From assembly GCF_002563675.1 (NCBI RefSeq), contig NZ_PDJC01000001.1:930001-994000 (forward strand): DNA of 64,000 nt. Direction: 5' to 3'. The notes under the pieces were generated by a model. It did not search any database. It saw only the letters and a list, made by a program, of their open reading frames with translations, and was not told the origin of the DNA. A program made the translations under genes and the position numbers. The stretch's first letter is position 1; the number at the start of each line of letters is the position of its first letter. Below, in pieces: positions 26,880 through 36,968 of this stretch. This stretch comes from Propionicimonas paludicola. GTDB lineage: Bacteria; Actinomycetota; Actinomycetes; Propionibacteriales; Propionibacteriaceae.

Positions 26880-28741
26880 CTCGGCGACCGCTGTCGTCCT
26901 GGCTGGCGGGGCTGGCCGTCCTGGTGCTGACCTGCTGGTCGGTATTGGCTGCGGCCCCCGCGGCGCTGGCCGCCTCCGGCGACCGGATCGACAGTCTCAC
27001 GGTCGCTGCCGTGGTGGACGAGCAGGGCTACACCAACGTCACCGAGACCTTCGTGTGGAGGTTCGGAGCGTCGTCCGGACGTCACGGCATCACCCGGACC
27101 CTGGTCACTCGTGAGCCGGACGGCAGCGACTATGACATGGTCTACCGGATCGACCAGATCAGTGTCTCCAGTCCCGATCCCAGCGTCTCCACGCGGCTGA
27201 AGACCACCGCGCAGGGCAGTGGACGTGAGCAGTACCTCGAGCTGCGGATCGGCTCGTCCGATCGGACGATCAGAGCCGACACGGCCACCTATGTGATCTC
27301 CTACCGAGTGCTCGGCCTGCTTCGCTCGGTGGACGGTGTCGACCAGCTCTACTGGGACGTCACCGGCTCCACGATGCCGCCGATCGACGCTGTTCGGGTC
27401 CAGGTGAGTGTGCCGGGTGGCGCCCAGCAGGCAGTGTGCTCGATTGCCCGGGCCGGCCAGCAGGGGAGCTGCGGCACGTCCGAGGTCAGCGGTGCGCAGG
27501 CTGTCTTTGCCGGCTTGGTGCCCTCGGGGGAGTTGATGACCATCGGCGTCCGGCTCGCTCCCGGAGCGGTGAGTGACCCTCGTCCGCTCCGCGAGGAGAA
27601 CGCCGATGCCGCCGCCAACCGTCAGGTGGCCTGGACGCTGGGCGGTGCGCTCGGGGTGGCCGCCCTGATCCCATTGGCCGGCTGGGCCTACCTGCGTCGC
27701 CGCAACCGTGACTACCGCTTCGCCGGCATGCCGCCGGGGACCTTCCCGCCGCCGGGTGCGGCGGCCACCGAGGTGATCGGCGATCCGAAGCTGGAGATCC
27801 CGGTCTGCTTCGCTCCGCCGCCGATCGCCGTGGCAGAGGCGGGACTGTTGGCTGATGGCGAGACTCAGGTGCGTGACACCACGGCGACCCTGGTCAGTCT
27901 TGCGGTCAGCGGGGCCGTCCGGCTGCGCAGCGACGAGGTCCAGCAGGTTGAGTTGCTCGATCCGACGGTCCCGCTGGCCGAGCCCGAGCGGGTGCTGTTG
28001 GGAGAGCTGTTCCCCAGCGGTCAGGTCGGTCAGTTGCGCGACCTCGGCGAAGCCGGCACCTTGACCGATGCCCATGAGGCTGTCGGTCGGACGGTGCTGG
28101 CGCGAGCCACCGCAGAGCACTGGTTCGCCCGCCAGCCTGGCGGGGTGACCGGGGTCGGCTCCAGTGCGGCCAAGGCGATCTTCCCCATGCTGATAGCCGG
28201 CTTCTTCGGAGTGAACCTGCTGGGCTCGCTGGCGCTGTGGCTGCTCCCGGTGGTGGCGTCGGTGGTGATCACCTGGGTGGTGGTGCGCTCCCGGCTGCGT
28301 CGCGGTCAGCGGACCGGGGTGGGCCGAGCGCTGACCGATCAGGTCGAGGGCTTCCGGCTCTACCTCGCCACGGCCGAGGCCGAACAGCTGAAGTTCGAAG
28401 AGGGCGAGGACATCTTCAGCAAGTACCTGCCCTGGGCGGTGATGTTCGACCTCACCGAGCGCTGGACGAAGGTCTGTGAACGTCTGGTCGAGTTGGGCCG
28501 GATTCCGGAGATCGTCCCGACGTGGTACTACGGTCCGAACTGGAGCCTGGCCACCCTGGGCTGGCAGCTGAACCAACTCGACAGCTCGGTACTCGGGTCG
28601 GTGGCCGCCGCCGCCCCCGCGTTCAGTTCCGACACTGGCTTCGGCAGTGGCGGATCCGCCTTTGGTGGCGGTGACTTCGGCGGAGGCGGCGGCTTCAGTT
28701 CCGGTGGTGGCGGCGGCGGGGGCGGCGCCGGTAGCTGGTAG
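26876..28741 (+). CDS. DUF2207 membrane protein with Gly-rich C terminus
   Basis: This 621-residue membrane protein belongs to the DUF2207 family. After a signal peptide (about residues 1-32) comes an extracellular beta-rich domain (about 35-235), a membrane helix near 245-262, a cytoplasmic part, a pair of hydrophobic helices near 430-475, and a Gly/Ser-rich C terminus (from about 580). The function of the family is unknown. The gene starts with GTG within the smpB stop, so it is translationally coupled. The Gly-rich end is usual for the family, not a sequencing artefact. Confidence 0.85.
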   Translation: MTRRPLSSWLAGLAVLVLTCWSVLAAAPAALAASGDRIDSLTVAAVVDEQGYTNVTETFVWRFGASSGRHGITRTLVTREPDGSDYDMVYRIDQISVSSPDPSVSTRLKTTAQGSGREQYLELRIGSSDRTIRADTATYVISYRVLGLLRSVDGVDQLYWDVTGSTMPPIDAVRVQVSVPGGAQQAVCSIARAGQQGSCGTSEVSGAQAVFAGLVPSGELMTIGVRLAPGAVSDPRPLREENADAAANRQVAWTLGGALGVAALIPLAGWAYLRRRNRDYRFAGMPPGTFPPPGAAATEVIGDPKLEIPVCFAPPPIAVAEAGLLADGETQVRDTTATLVSLAVSGAVRLRSDEVQQVELLDPTVPLAEPERVLLGELFPSGQVGQLRDLGEAGTLTDAHEAVGRTVLARATAEHWFARQPGGVTGVGSSAAKAIFPMLIAGFFGVNLLGSLALWLLPVVASVVITWVVVRSRLRRGQRTGVGRALTDQVEGFRLYLATAEAEQLKFEEGEDIFSKYLPWAVMFDLTERWTKVCERLVELGRIPEIVPTWYYGPNWSLATLGWQLNQLDSSVLGSVAAAAPAFSSDTGFGSGGSAFGGGDFGGGGGFSSGGGGGGGGAGSW

Positions 28742-28744
28742 CGG

Positions 28745-29113
28745 TTACTTCACTCCGACCAGGTCGCAGACGAAGATCAGCGTCTCGCCCGGTGCGATGG
28801 CACCACCGGCGCCACGATCGCCGTAGGCCAGGTGCGGCGGGATCTCCAGGCGGCGTCGTCCGCCGACCTTCATGCCGATCAGGCCGGTATCCCAGCCGGT
28901 GATCACCCGACGGGCGCCCAGCGGGAAAACCAGGGGAGCGCCGCGGTCGTAGCTGGAGTCGAACTCCTCGCCGCTGGAGTGGGCGACCCCCACGTAGTGC
29001 ACGGCGACGGTCTTGCCGGCGACCGCCTCGGGGCCGGTGCCGACCTCCAGATCGATGATCTGCAGTTCGGTGGGAGCTGGACCCTCGATCGGGTCGACGA
29101 ATGGCTTTTCCAT
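28745..29113 (-). CDS. FKBP-type peptidyl-prolyl cis-trans isomerase
   Basis: This 122-residue single-domain FKBP catalyses prolyl isomerisation during protein folding. The family core is visible: VAVHYVGVAHSSGEEFDSSYDRG, the VITGWDTGLIGMKVGGRR segment, and PPHLAYGDRGAGG near the end (each given in part). There is no signal peptide, so it is cytosolic. ATG 29113 is chosen over the longer open frame because the domain starts soon after it. It ends 3 bases from the convergent DUF2207 gene. Confidence 0.93.
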   Translation of the reverse strand: MEKPFVDPIEGPAPTELQIIDLEVGTGPEAVAGKTVAVHYVGVAHSSGEEFDSSYDRGAPLVFPLGARRVITGWDTGLIGMKVGGRRRLEIPPHLAYGDRGAGGAIAPGETLIFVCDLVGVK

Positions 29114-29205
29114 GCCCGGCACCCTACCCAATGAGCATCCCTGGGTCCGAGCGCGTATGCTTTGAAAGCTGGACAGGAGAGATCCTGGCCGGCGACAACT
29201 CAACA

Positions 29206-29572
<367 letters not shown>

Positions 29573-29756
29573 GCTGCCTGACCTTCCCGGTCAGCGGCAC
29601 CCTGCTGAGAACGGCCCCCGTCGGGCGCACCTGATGCGCCGAACGGGGGCCGTCCCATTCTCGGCGTGCCCCAGCCGGACATTTTGCGGCCGATTCGGCC
29701 GAACTCCAGTTCCGCTCGTCCGGGGCCGGCTTCGTGCGACTTATCGTGATTCCACG

Positions 29757-31235
29757 ATGGCCGGCACCACTCCAGCTGCTCCTGGCGCACCTCGGCACAT
29801 AGTCGATGTGGTGCGTTGGGTGCTCATTGTGTCCACGCTGGCTTTCGCCGTTACTGGGATCTGGGTTCGCTACCGGTTCGGAGCCGTACTGCTGGATCAG
29901 GCGCTGCTCAATCTGCCCGGAGGAGCCTCCGAGGCCGGCGCGGGCGCTGTCGCGGTCGAGCTGGCCGCCTGGTTGATCGCTCCGTTGGCGCTGGTTCTCG
30001 TGATCGCGATCATCGTCATCCGCAGGGGCCGCAGAGGCGGACGAGTCCGTGGACGAGTCACCTTTGGGCCGATCTGGCTACCGCTGCTGGCTGCTGTGGT
30101 GTCGTTCGCCGGCTTCGCATCGATCACGGGCGTGCCGCAGTATCTGTACTCGCTCACCGATGGTCGCTCGATCGAGCCCTACTACGTGACGCCGTCGGTC
30201 ACGGCCGGCCCGGCCCGTCCGCTGAACCTGATCACGATCTACCTGGAGTCGATCGAGAACGCCTTCGGTGACTCGGCATTGTTCGGAGAGGACTTGCTCA
30301 GCGAGGTGAAGGCGGCAACCGCCGACTGGTCGTCCTATCCGCGCCTCGAGCAGCCCGCCAGCAGCGGGTGGACCATGGCCGGCATCGTCGCCACTCAGTG
30401 CGGGCTGGCGCTGAAGAGTGACCTCTTCCAGGCGGGGTTCGATCCGAACGAGACCGGTGAGCGGGTGGACAGCTACCTGCCTGGTGCGGTCTGCCTGGGC
30501 GACGTGCTGCGTGATGCCGGCTACACAAGCACCTTCGCCGGCGGAGCCACGACTGAGTTCGCAGGAAAGGGCAAGTACCTGAGTGCCCACGGCTACCAGA
30601 CAGTGCTGGGGCTGGACGACTGGGTGCGGCAAGGAGAGCCCGCCCAGGACATCTCCAGCTGGGGGCTGTCGGATGAGCGGTTGTTCGATCGGGCCGCTGC
30701 GATCGTCGACGACCTGCACGCGCGCCAGCAGCCCTTCAATCTCACCCTGCTCACCTTGGATACCCACGAGCCGGCCACCGTGCACGGTTCCTGCAATGCC
30801 GGTCAGGGCGCGTCGATGGCTGTGGCAACCAAGTGCTCCATGCGAGCGGTTGCGGGCTTCCTGAAGCACCTGCGCGCGGCCGGCTACCTGAAGGACACGG
30901 TGGTGGTCGTGACCGGTGACCACCTCAAGGCGGTCGGCGACGGCACCGCCTTTCACCAGGAGCTGTCGCACGCCGGCCAGCGGAGCATCTTCTTCCGGCT
31001 GTGGAGCCCCCGGCCGGTGCACCTCGGGGTGGATCGCGGCGACCAGTTCTCGGTGCTGCCGACCACGCTGGAGGCGCTCGGCTTCTCGATCCCGGACGGA
31101 CGCGCGGGCCTGGGCCTGTCCCTGCTGGGCACGCGAGCGGTCCGGGGAGTGGCGCTGAGCCTGCCGTCCGACACCTATCGCGCGCTGCTGGCCGCACCGT
31201 CTCGGGACTTCTATGCCCGGATCTGGGCTCGCTGA
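29757..31235 (+). CDS. LtaS/MdoB-like phosphoglycerol transferase (sulfatase fold) membrane enzyme
   Basis: This 492-residue protein has three N-terminal helices (about residues 20-45, 58-85 and 100-122) and an extracellular alkaline-phosphatase/sulfatase-type domain. Family motifs are NLITIYLESIE (metal-binding Glu), WTMAGIVATQCGL with the probable nucleophile Thr, LTLDTHEP, and VVVTGDHLK near the C terminus. Such enzymes move phosphoglycerol groups onto cell-wall polymers or glucans. ATG 29757 places the first helix correctly. Fewer membrane segments than the five of classical LtaS are seen. No operon partner is evident. Confidence 0.82.
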   Translation: MAGTTPAAPGAPRHIVDVVRWVLIVSTLAFAVTGIWVRYRFGAVLLDQALLNLPGGASEAGAGAVAVELAAWLIAPLALVLVIAIIVIRRGRRGGRVRGRVTFGPIWLPLLAAVVSFAGFASITGVPQYLYSLTDGRSIEPYYVTPSVTAGPARPLNLITIYLESIENAFGDSALFGEDLLSEVKAATADWSSYPRLEQPASSGWTMAGIVATQCGLALKSDLFQAGFDPNETGERVDSYLPGAVCLGDVLRDAGYTSTFAGGATTEFAGKGKYLSAHGYQTVLGLDDWVRQGEPAQDISSWGLSDERLFDRAAAIVDDLHARQQPFNLTLLTLDTHEPATVHGSCNAGQGASMAVATKCSMRAVAGFLKHLRAAGYLKDTVVVVTGDHLKAVGDGTAFHQELSHAGQRSIFFRLWSPRPVHLGVDRGDQFSVLPTTLEALGFSIPDGRAGLGLSLLGTRAVRGVALSLPSDTYRALLAAPSRDFYARIWAR

Positions 31236-31277
31236 ACTCGTTCAGGCACTGGATATGGTTGGGCCCAGGGAGGTGAG

Positions 31278-31835
31278 ATGTCCGGATTCGCGGTTGGCGA
31301 CCTGTTGGTTGCCGGCATCACGATCAGCGACGGTGTCTTCGACGGCACCGTGGTGCTGCTGGTCGAGGTGGACGAGTCCGGCACGGTCGGAGTCGTCCTG
31401 AACCGCATCTCCGAACTCGATCTGGGCAGTGCACTTCCGTCCTGGGCCGGTCTGGTCAGCGAGCCGGCCCGGCTGTTCGACGGCGGCCCGGTGTCCCAGC
31501 AGGGAGCGATCTGCCTGGCGGAGCCGTCCCACGCCGGTGAGGAGCCGCCCGGCTGGCGTCCGATCTTCGGAAGGGTGGGGCTGCTCAACCTGGAGACCCC
31601 CGTGGAGATCGCTGCCGGGGCCTACCGACGCCTGCGGATCTTCGCCGGCTACGCCGGTTGGGATGCCGGTCAGTTGGAACGGGAGCTCGAGTTGGCCATG
31701 TGGCATGTGCTGCCGGCGGCCCATGATGACGTCTTCGACACCCAGCCGAACAGCTTGTGGCGGCGGGTACTACGTCGGCAAGGGGGAGAGCTCGCGCTGC
31801 TCTCCACATGGACGGCGAACGCGGAACTCAACTGA
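31278..31835 (+). CDS. YqgE/AlgH family protein (UPF0301)
   Basis: This 185-residue soluble protein belongs to the YqgE/AlgH family. Recognised segments are LLVAGITISDGVF, a VGVVLNRIS strand, FDGGPVSQQG, and the C-terminal FAGYAGWDAGQLERE. The molecular function is not established; it is often next to cell-wall or regulatory genes. It lies just upstream of mtrA, separated by about 50 bases containing a possible mtrA promoter. Confidence 0.92.
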   Translation: MSGFAVGDLLVAGITISDGVFDGTVVLLVEVDESGTVGVVLNRISELDLGSALPSWAGLVSEPARLFDGGPVSQQGAICLAEPSHAGEEPPGWRPIFGRVGLLNLETPVEIAAGAYRRLRIFAGYAGWDAGQLERELELAMWHVLPAAHDDVFDTQPNSLWRRVLRRQGGELALLSTWTANAELN

Positions 31836-31873
31836 GCGCCCCTTGTCGCATAGGATGACGCTGTTGGAAGTCC

Positions 31874-31880
31874 AAGGAGG
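31874..31880 (+). promoter_or_regulatory. Ribosome-binding site that sets the mtrA TTG start
   Basis: AAGGAGG lies 4 bases before TTG 31885. The only upstream in-frame ATG (31855) overlaps a TAGGAT sequence that looks like a -10 box and has no ribosome-binding site. Confidence 0.6.
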
Positions 31881-31884
31881 GAAG

Positions 31885-32601
31885 TTGCTTTCAGAGGCTC
31901 CCCGCACCGCACCGGCGCGGATCCTGGTGGTGGATGACGACGAGGCCCTCGCCGAGATGCTGCACATCGTGCTGGAGTCGGAGGGGTACGACGCTCGGCT
32001 CTGCCATAACGGTGATACTGCGCTGGCTGCCTTCCACGACTACCGCCCCGATCTGGTCCTGCTGGATCTGATGCTGCCCGGCCGCGACGGAGTGGACGTC
32101 TGCCGCGACATCCGCGAGGAGTCCGGAGTCCCGGTGATCATGCTCACCGCCAAGTCCGACACCACCGATGTGGTGGACGGACTGGCTGCCGGCGCCGACG
32201 ACTACGTCCCCAAGCCGTTCAAGACTCAGGAACTGATCGCCCGGATCAAGACCCGGCTGCGCCGCCATGTGGTGGCCGACTCCGACAACGACACGCTGCG
32301 GATCGGTGATCTGGTGATCCGGGTCAACGAGCACACCGTCCGGCGCGGCGACAGCGAGATCACCTTGACCCCGCTGGAGTTCGACCTGTTGCTGGCCCTG
32401 GCCCGCCGTCCGCGGCAGGCCTTCACCCGTGAGGTCCTCCTCGAAGAGGTGTGGGGTTACCGGCACGCATCGGACACCCGGCTGGTGAACGTCCATGTGC
32501 AGCGGTTGCGCTCCAAGATCGAGAAGGACCCGGAGAAGCCCGAAATCATCGTGACGGTGCGCGGCGTCGGCTACCGCGCCGGTGAGTCCAAGTCGGCCTG
32601 A
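31885..32601 (+). CDS. mtrA: Response regulator MtrA (OmpR family)
   Basis: This 238-residue response regulator has a receiver domain (acidic pocket DDD near residues 17-19, phospho-acceptor Asp61 in LLDLMLPG, Lys in YVPKPF) and a winged-helix DNA-binding domain (LTPLEFDLLLALARRP, RLVNVHVQRLRSKIE). With MtrB it controls cell-wall and division genes in actinobacteria. A TTG start at 31885 is preferred because of the AAGGAGG just before it; this gives nearly the length known for MtrA. The stop overlaps the mtrB start by one base. Confidence 0.95.
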   Translation: MLSEAPRTAPARILVVDDDEALAEMLHIVLESEGYDARLCHNGDTALAAFHDYRPDLVLLDLMLPGRDGVDVCRDIREESGVPVIMLTAKSDTTDVVDGLAAGADDYVPKPFKTQELIARIKTRLRRHVVADSDNDTLRIGDLVIRVNEHTVRRGDSEITLTPLEFDLLLALARRPRQAFTREVLLEEVWGYRHASDTRLVNVHVQRLRSKIEKDPEKPEIIVTVRGVGYRAGESKSA

Positions 32602-34166
32602 TGAAGCGCTGGCTGGCCCGGCTGAACCCACTGCAGCTGTGGTCGCGCTCGCTGCCGTATCGGGTGGTGACCAGCACCATGCTGGCTGCGGTGCTGATCC
32701 TGATGGCCACCGGCTGGTTCCTCACCGCTCAGTCGGTCCAGGGAATCATGGCCGGAAAGACCCAGGCCAGCGTGGCTGAGGCATCCTCGGTGGTGACCAG
32801 CATGCAGCGCGACCTGTCCGCCACCGACCCGCGGACGACCTCGCTGGGCGAGCGAATCACCCAGCTGACCAGGGAAGCGGCCAACCGCGGCAAGGTCGGC
32901 AACCAGTACTTCGTGGTCGTGGAGACGTCGATCGCCCAGATCGGAACCGAGGGTGTGGCCTCCAGCAGCATCCCGGACTCGATCCGGGCGGCCGCAGCGG
33001 ACGAGGACGGGCTGTGGAGCACTCCGACCATGATCCGCTTCACCGACAGCCGACCCGAGGAGCCCGGGTTGGTGGTCGCGTCCCGGCTGCTGGCACCGGG
33101 CCAGGAGCCCTACCGGATCTTCTTCTTGTTCTCCACAGGCCAGGAACAGCAGACCCTCGCCGTGGTCCAGCAGGCCACCTTGGCCACCGGCCTGTTCGTG
33201 ATCGTGGGACTGGCTGTGATGGTCTACCTGATCTCGCTGCAGATGCTGCGCCCGGTGCGTGATGCCCGTCTGGCCGCAGAGCGCCTGGCCGCCGGTCACC
33301 TCACCGACCGGATGAAGGTGACCGGAACCGAGGACCTGGCCGGACTGGCCCGTTCGATGAACCACATGGCCGCCGAGCTGGAACACAAGATCACCGAGTT
33401 GGAGCATCTCTCGGCCGTGCAGCAGCGGTTCGTGTCGGACGTCTCACACGAACTGCGTACCCCGCTGACCACCATCCGGATGGCCAGCGAAGTGATCCAC
33501 GCCCACCGGTTCAGCTTCGATGCGGCCTCGGGACGCTCTGCCGAACTGCTGTCCGCCGAGCTGGATCGGTTCGAGGAGTTGCTCGCCGACCTGCTGGAGA
33601 TCTCCCGCTTCGACGCCGGTGCCGCCCAGCTGGCGCTGGACGATGTGGACCTGCATGGGCTGTCCACCGAGGAGGTGGCCGCCGTGCAGCGGCTGGCCGA
33701 GGAGTCCGGCAGCACCCTGACCGTGCTGGCCAGTGGCAACTGCGTGGCCGAGGTCGACGGACGTCGGATTCGGCGGATCCTGCGCAACCTGCTCACCAAT
33801 GCCATCGAGCACGGTGAGGGACGACCGATCGTGGTTCAGGTCGCCGGGGACGACAAGTCGGTGGCGATCGCCGTCCGCGATCATGGCGTCGGGTTCACCG
33901 TCGCCGAAGGTGGCCAGGTGTTCAACCGCTTCTGGCGGGCCGACCCGTCCCGTGGCCGCCGGGTCGGTGGCACCGGGCTGGGCCTGTCGATCGCGCTGGA
34001 GGATGCCCGATTGCACGGCGGCTGGCTGACGGCCTGGGGACGGCCGGGGGAGGGAGCCCAGTTCCGGCTGACGGTGCCGCGGCGGGCCGGCGACACGGTG
34101 CGATCCTCGCCGCTGCCGCTGATCCCCGATGACGTGAAGGAGGACGTCGATGCGATCAGCAACTGA
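32601..34166 (+). CDS. mtrB: Sensor histidine kinase MtrB
   Basis: This 521-residue membrane kinase phosphorylates MtrA. Two membrane helices (about residues 22-44 and 195-215) enclose an extracellular sensor domain. A HAMP linker follows, then the H-box FVSDVSHELRTPL (His near 283) and the ATPase domain with NLLTNAIEHG, DHGVGF and GGTGLGLSIA. Translation is coupled to mtrA (TGATG), and the 3' end overlaps lpqB by 17 bases. Confidence 0.95.
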   Translation: MKRWLARLNPLQLWSRSLPYRVVTSTMLAAVLILMATGWFLTAQSVQGIMAGKTQASVAEASSVVTSMQRDLSATDPRTTSLGERITQLTREAANRGKVGNQYFVVVETSIAQIGTEGVASSSIPDSIRAAAADEDGLWSTPTMIRFTDSRPEEPGLVVASRLLAPGQEPYRIFFLFSTGQEQQTLAVVQQATLATGLFVIVGLAVMVYLISLQMLRPVRDARLAAERLAAGHLTDRMKVTGTEDLAGLARSMNHMAAELEHKITELEHLSAVQQRFVSDVSHELRTPLTTIRMASEVIHAHRFSFDAASGRSAELLSAELDRFEELLADLLEISRFDAGAAQLALDDVDLHGLSTEEVAAVQRLAEESGSTLTVLASGNCVAEVDGRRIRRILRNLLTNAIEHGEGRPIVVQVAGDDKSVAIAVRDHGVGFTVAEGGQVFNRFWRADPSRGRRVGGTGLGLSIALEDARLHGGWLTAWGRPGEGAQFRLTVPRRAGDTVRSSPLPLIPDDVKEDVDAISN

Positions 34167-35871
34167 GCGCCTGATGATCGCGGCCCTGGCGGTGCTGCTC
34201 ACCGGCTGCGCGTCGGTGCCGACCACCGGGCCGGTGGCCCACCACACGCCGCAGGCGGTGAGCGTTGACGGCGGCGTCCGGGTCGATCCACTGCCGCCGT
34301 CGGAGGGGGCCAGCCCGCTGCTGATCGTCGAAGGCTTCCTGCACGCGATGAGCACCTATCAGCCCGACTATGCCGTGGCCCGGCAGTACCTGACTGACCA
34401 GGCCAGCAAGGAATGGCATCCCGAGGACGGTGTCCAGGTCTATGCCGACGGCGTGCCGCTCACCGATGCCGGGTCCTCGGTGCGACTGCTCGCCCAGCCG
34501 GTCGGCCGGGTGGACGCCAAGGGCATCTACTCCGCGGCCGATGCGAAGTCCGACCCGATCCGTCAGGACTTCGCCTTGGTGAAGAACTCCCAAGGTCAGT
34601 GGCGGATCTCCAAGCCGCCGACCGGGCTGCTGCTGTCCCGCTATCTGTTCTCCACCGGTTTCGCCGACGTGGACTTGCACTTCCTCGATGCCACCGGGTC
34701 GGTGCTGGTGCCGGACTCCCGGTTCTTCGCCAGCGGGGACCAGGCGATCAGGGCCGCGGTCGAGGCCGAGCTGGCCGGGCCGTCGGACTGGCTGAAGCCG
34801 GCCGTCCAGCCGATCGACACGGCTGGAGTGAGTGTGGTCTCGCTCGACCTGGACCGGACCGGGCTGGTCAAGATCACCCTGGGCGGGAGAGCGTCCTCGC
34901 TCAATGCCGCACAGCGACAGCGGCTCCTGGCCGAGTTGGCGTTCACCCTGGCCAGCTTCACTCAGGTGGCCGGGCTGACCGTTACCACGGAGTCGGGCAC
35001 CTGGATGGATCCGGCCGGACGCGCCGTGGTCACCAGCGCCAGCTACAGCCAGCTCAGCCCGGATAACTCCGGTTCCTCCGGGGTGTTGTTCGCGGTCGAG
35101 GGCGATGACCACAAGGTGCGTCAGATCCGCAACGTGACCGATGCCAGTCAGAGCCTCGAAGTGGTGAACGGGTTGACCAACCCCGGCGCTCTCACCGTGA
35201 ATGCGGCGGCAACCGAGTTGGCGGCGGTGAGCACGGACGGGCGAGTGCTCGAGGTCAGCCGGATCGGCGAGACGAAGGCACGGCAGCTGCGGGTCGGCTC
35301 CGGGCTGCTCCGACCCGACTACGGCCGCAACGGTGAGCTCTGGTCGGCCGCAGCGGCCAGCATTCGGCAGCTGAAGGTGTACCGCGCCGATGCCGAGGTG
35401 GCCGTGGACACCTCTGCGGTGCCGAACCTGCCGGTGGTGGCGATGCGACTGTCACCCGACGGGGTCCGGCTGGCGCTGGCGCTCAAGGTCGGCAAGTCGA
35501 CCCAGGTCGGCCTGGCCACGATCGTCCGGCAAGGTGAGACCTTCCGGCTGGGCAGCTGGCGACCGCTCACCCTGACCACCACCGGAACGGCCTCCGGGGC
35601 GGCCACGGACATCGGCTGGACGAATGCGACCGGGCTGGCGGTGCTGGTCACCGGGGACACCGGCGGATCCAGCGTGCTCAAGACCACCGAGGACGCCGAC
35701 ACGGTGACAGATCTGGGACCCGGTGACGCCGGCCCGCTGGTCCAGCTCGCCGTGGCGCCGGGCCGGTCCACGCTGGCCCGCAGCGCCGAGGGCAATGTCT
35801 ATCGCTACGACGGCGAGTTCGCCTGGCCGATGACCATGTCGGCGGTGACTTCGCTGGTCTATTCCGGCTAG
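34150..35871 (+). CDS. lpqB: Lipoprotein LpqB (MtrAB accessory protein)
   Basis: This 573-residue lipoprotein has a lipobox LLTGC with the acylated Cys at residue 20. A GerMN-type domain (about residues 190-300) and a beta-propeller-like C-terminal half (about 320-573) follow. In actinobacteria LpqB interacts with MtrB and modulates the MtrAB system; the gene order mtrA-mtrB-lpqB is strongly conserved. It overlaps mtrB by 17 bases. Confidence 0.92.
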   Translation: MRSATERLMIAALAVLLTGCASVPTTGPVAHHTPQAVSVDGGVRVDPLPPSEGASPLLIVEGFLHAMSTYQPDYAVARQYLTDQASKEWHPEDGVQVYADGVPLTDAGSSVRLLAQPVGRVDAKGIYSAADAKSDPIRQDFALVKNSQGQWRISKPPTGLLLSRYLFSTGFADVDLHFLDATGSVLVPDSRFFASGDQAIRAAVEAELAGPSDWLKPAVQPIDTAGVSVVSLDLDRTGLVKITLGGRASSLNAAQRQRLLAELAFTLASFTQVAGLTVTTESGTWMDPAGRAVVTSASYSQLSPDNSGSSGVLFAVEGDDHKVRQIRNVTDASQSLEVVNGLTNPGALTVNAAATELAAVSTDGRVLEVSRIGETKARQLRVGSGLLRPDYGRNGELWSAAAASIRQLKVYRADAEVAVDTSAVPNLPVVAMRLSPDGVRLALALKVGKSTQVGLATIVRQGETFRLGSWRPLTLTTTGTASGAATDIGWTNATGLAVLVTGDTGGSSVLKTTEDADTVTDLGPGDAGPLVQLAVAPGRSTLARSAEGNVYRYDGEFAWPMTMSAVTSLVYSG

Positions 35872-35920
35872 GGCTGTGGACGGCTGAACGGCGCGGGCCA
35901 TCGACCCCCACCGTGCGTAC

Positions 35921-36595
35921 GTGAGGTGGCGAGCGGCGAGCCAGGCGGGCGCCCAGCTGGTGCTGGGGGCCTGCTGTGCCGGATGCCGGCGACCGGGAAT
36001 CGGGCTGTGCGCATCATGTCGGTCCACCATCCGTAGCACCGCGCCGTTTCGGGTGGACGGTCTGGCCGGGCTGCCTCCGGTGTATGCGGCCGGCGGCTAC
36101 GCCGGGGTGCTGAAGGAGGTGTTGATCGCGGCTAAGGAGCGCTCGGCGCTCGGGCTGCTTCCGCTGCTGGCCGAAAGACTGGCCGCCGCCGTGGCGGCCC
36201 TCCTGCTGGACGACCCGGTCCAGCCGGTGCAGCTGGTCAATGTGCCGACTCTGCCAGCCCGAGCCGTGGAGCGAGGCTTGGATCACACCCGTGAGCTGGC
36301 CCGGCTGGCCGCACTACGGCTGCGGCGGCTGGAGGTGGACGTCTGGCCGCGCTCGCTTTTGGTGGTGCAGCGGCGTCCCCAGGACCAGTCCGGGCTGTCC
36401 CGCGGGCAGCGCTGGCGCAACCTTGAAGGGGCGTTCCGGGCCGGTGGCGTCCCGACCGTCCCGGTGATCTTGTGCGATGACATCGTCACCACGGGGGCCA
36501 CGCTGGCCGAAGCCACCCGGGCCTGCCGGGCGGCCGGGGCAGTGGTGCTGGGCTGCGTCACCGTGGCGGCGACAGCGAAAGGGGGCCCCTGCTGA
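35921..36595 (+). CDS. ComF-like phosphoribosyltransferase family protein
   Basis: This 224-residue protein has an N-terminal zinc-ribbon-like part (CCAGCRRPGIGLCASC) and a type I phosphoribosyltransferase domain with the PRPP-loop motif VILCDDIVTTGATLAEA near residue 185. ComF proteins are linked to DNA uptake in Bacillus and Haemophilus; in actinobacteria the role is unknown, but the position between lpqB and hpf is conserved (Rv3242c). GTG 35921 is the assumed start. The stop codon lies in the loop of the terminator hairpin that follows. Confidence 0.88.
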   Translation: MRWRAASQAGAQLVLGACCAGCRRPGIGLCASCRSTIRSTAPFRVDGLAGLPPVYAAGGYAGVLKEVLIAAKERSALGLLPLLAERLAAAVAALLLDDPVQPVQLVNVPTLPARAVERGLDHTRELARLAALRLRRLEVDVWPRSLLVVQRRPQDQSGLSRGQRWRNLEGAFRAGGVPTVPVILCDDIVTTGATLAEATRACRAAGAVVLGCVTVAATAKGGPC

Positions 36596-36611
36596 GGCAG
36601 GGACCCCCTTT
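36578..36611. terminator. Bidirectional terminator between comF-like gene and glnB
   Basis: AAAGGGGG...CCTGC (36578-36592) pairs with GCAGGG...CCCCCTTT (36597-36611) around a TGAG loop with one mismatch. The A- and T-runs at both ends suit termination in both directions. The comF-like stop codon is inside the hairpin. Confidence 0.85.
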
Positions 36612-36629
36612 GGGCCGTTCAGAGCCGGA

Positions 36630-36968
36630 TCAGATGGCGGAAGAGTCGCTTTCGCCCGTCCGAACCCGAACGACGGTATCCACCGGGATAACCCAGACCT
36701 TGCCGTCGCCGACCTGGCCGGTCCGAGCGGCCTGGACGATGACGCCGGTCAAAGCCTCGGCCTCCTCGTCGTCGACCAGGACCTCCAGGCGAACCTTGGT
36801 GATGAAGTCGATGGTGTATTCCTCACCGCGGTAGACCTCGACGTGACCCCGCTGGCGGCCGTAGCCGGACACCTCGGAGATGGTCATTCCACCCACGCCA
36901 TGGCGCACCAGCGCCTTCTGCACGGTCTCCAGCGCCTCCGGCTGGATGATGGCGGTTACCAGTTTCAC
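36630..36968 (-). CDS. glnB: Nitrogen regulatory protein PII
   Basis: This 112-residue PII signal protein senses 2-oxoglutarate and ATP/ADP and controls ammonium uptake. The T-loop Tyr51 in RGEEYTIDF, the site of uridylylation or adenylylation, is present. The C-terminal signature TGQVGDGKVWV is also intact. It overlaps the amtB stop by 4 bases, so the ammonium channel and its regulator are made together. The modifying enzyme gene (glnD) that often follows in actinobacteria is absent here. It could equally be called glnK from its linkage to amtB. Confidence 0.95.
   Translation of the reverse strand: MKLVTAIIQPEALETVQKALVRHGVGGMTISEVSGYGRQRGHVEVYRGEEYTIDFITKVRLEVLVDDEEAEALTGVIVQAARTGQVGDGKVWVIPVDTVVRVRTGESDSSAI

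Noticed and set aside
28610-28740. GGC-rich simple repeat at about 28.6-28.7 kb
   Set aside because: It encodes the Gly/Ser-rich C terminus that is normal for DUF2207 proteins.
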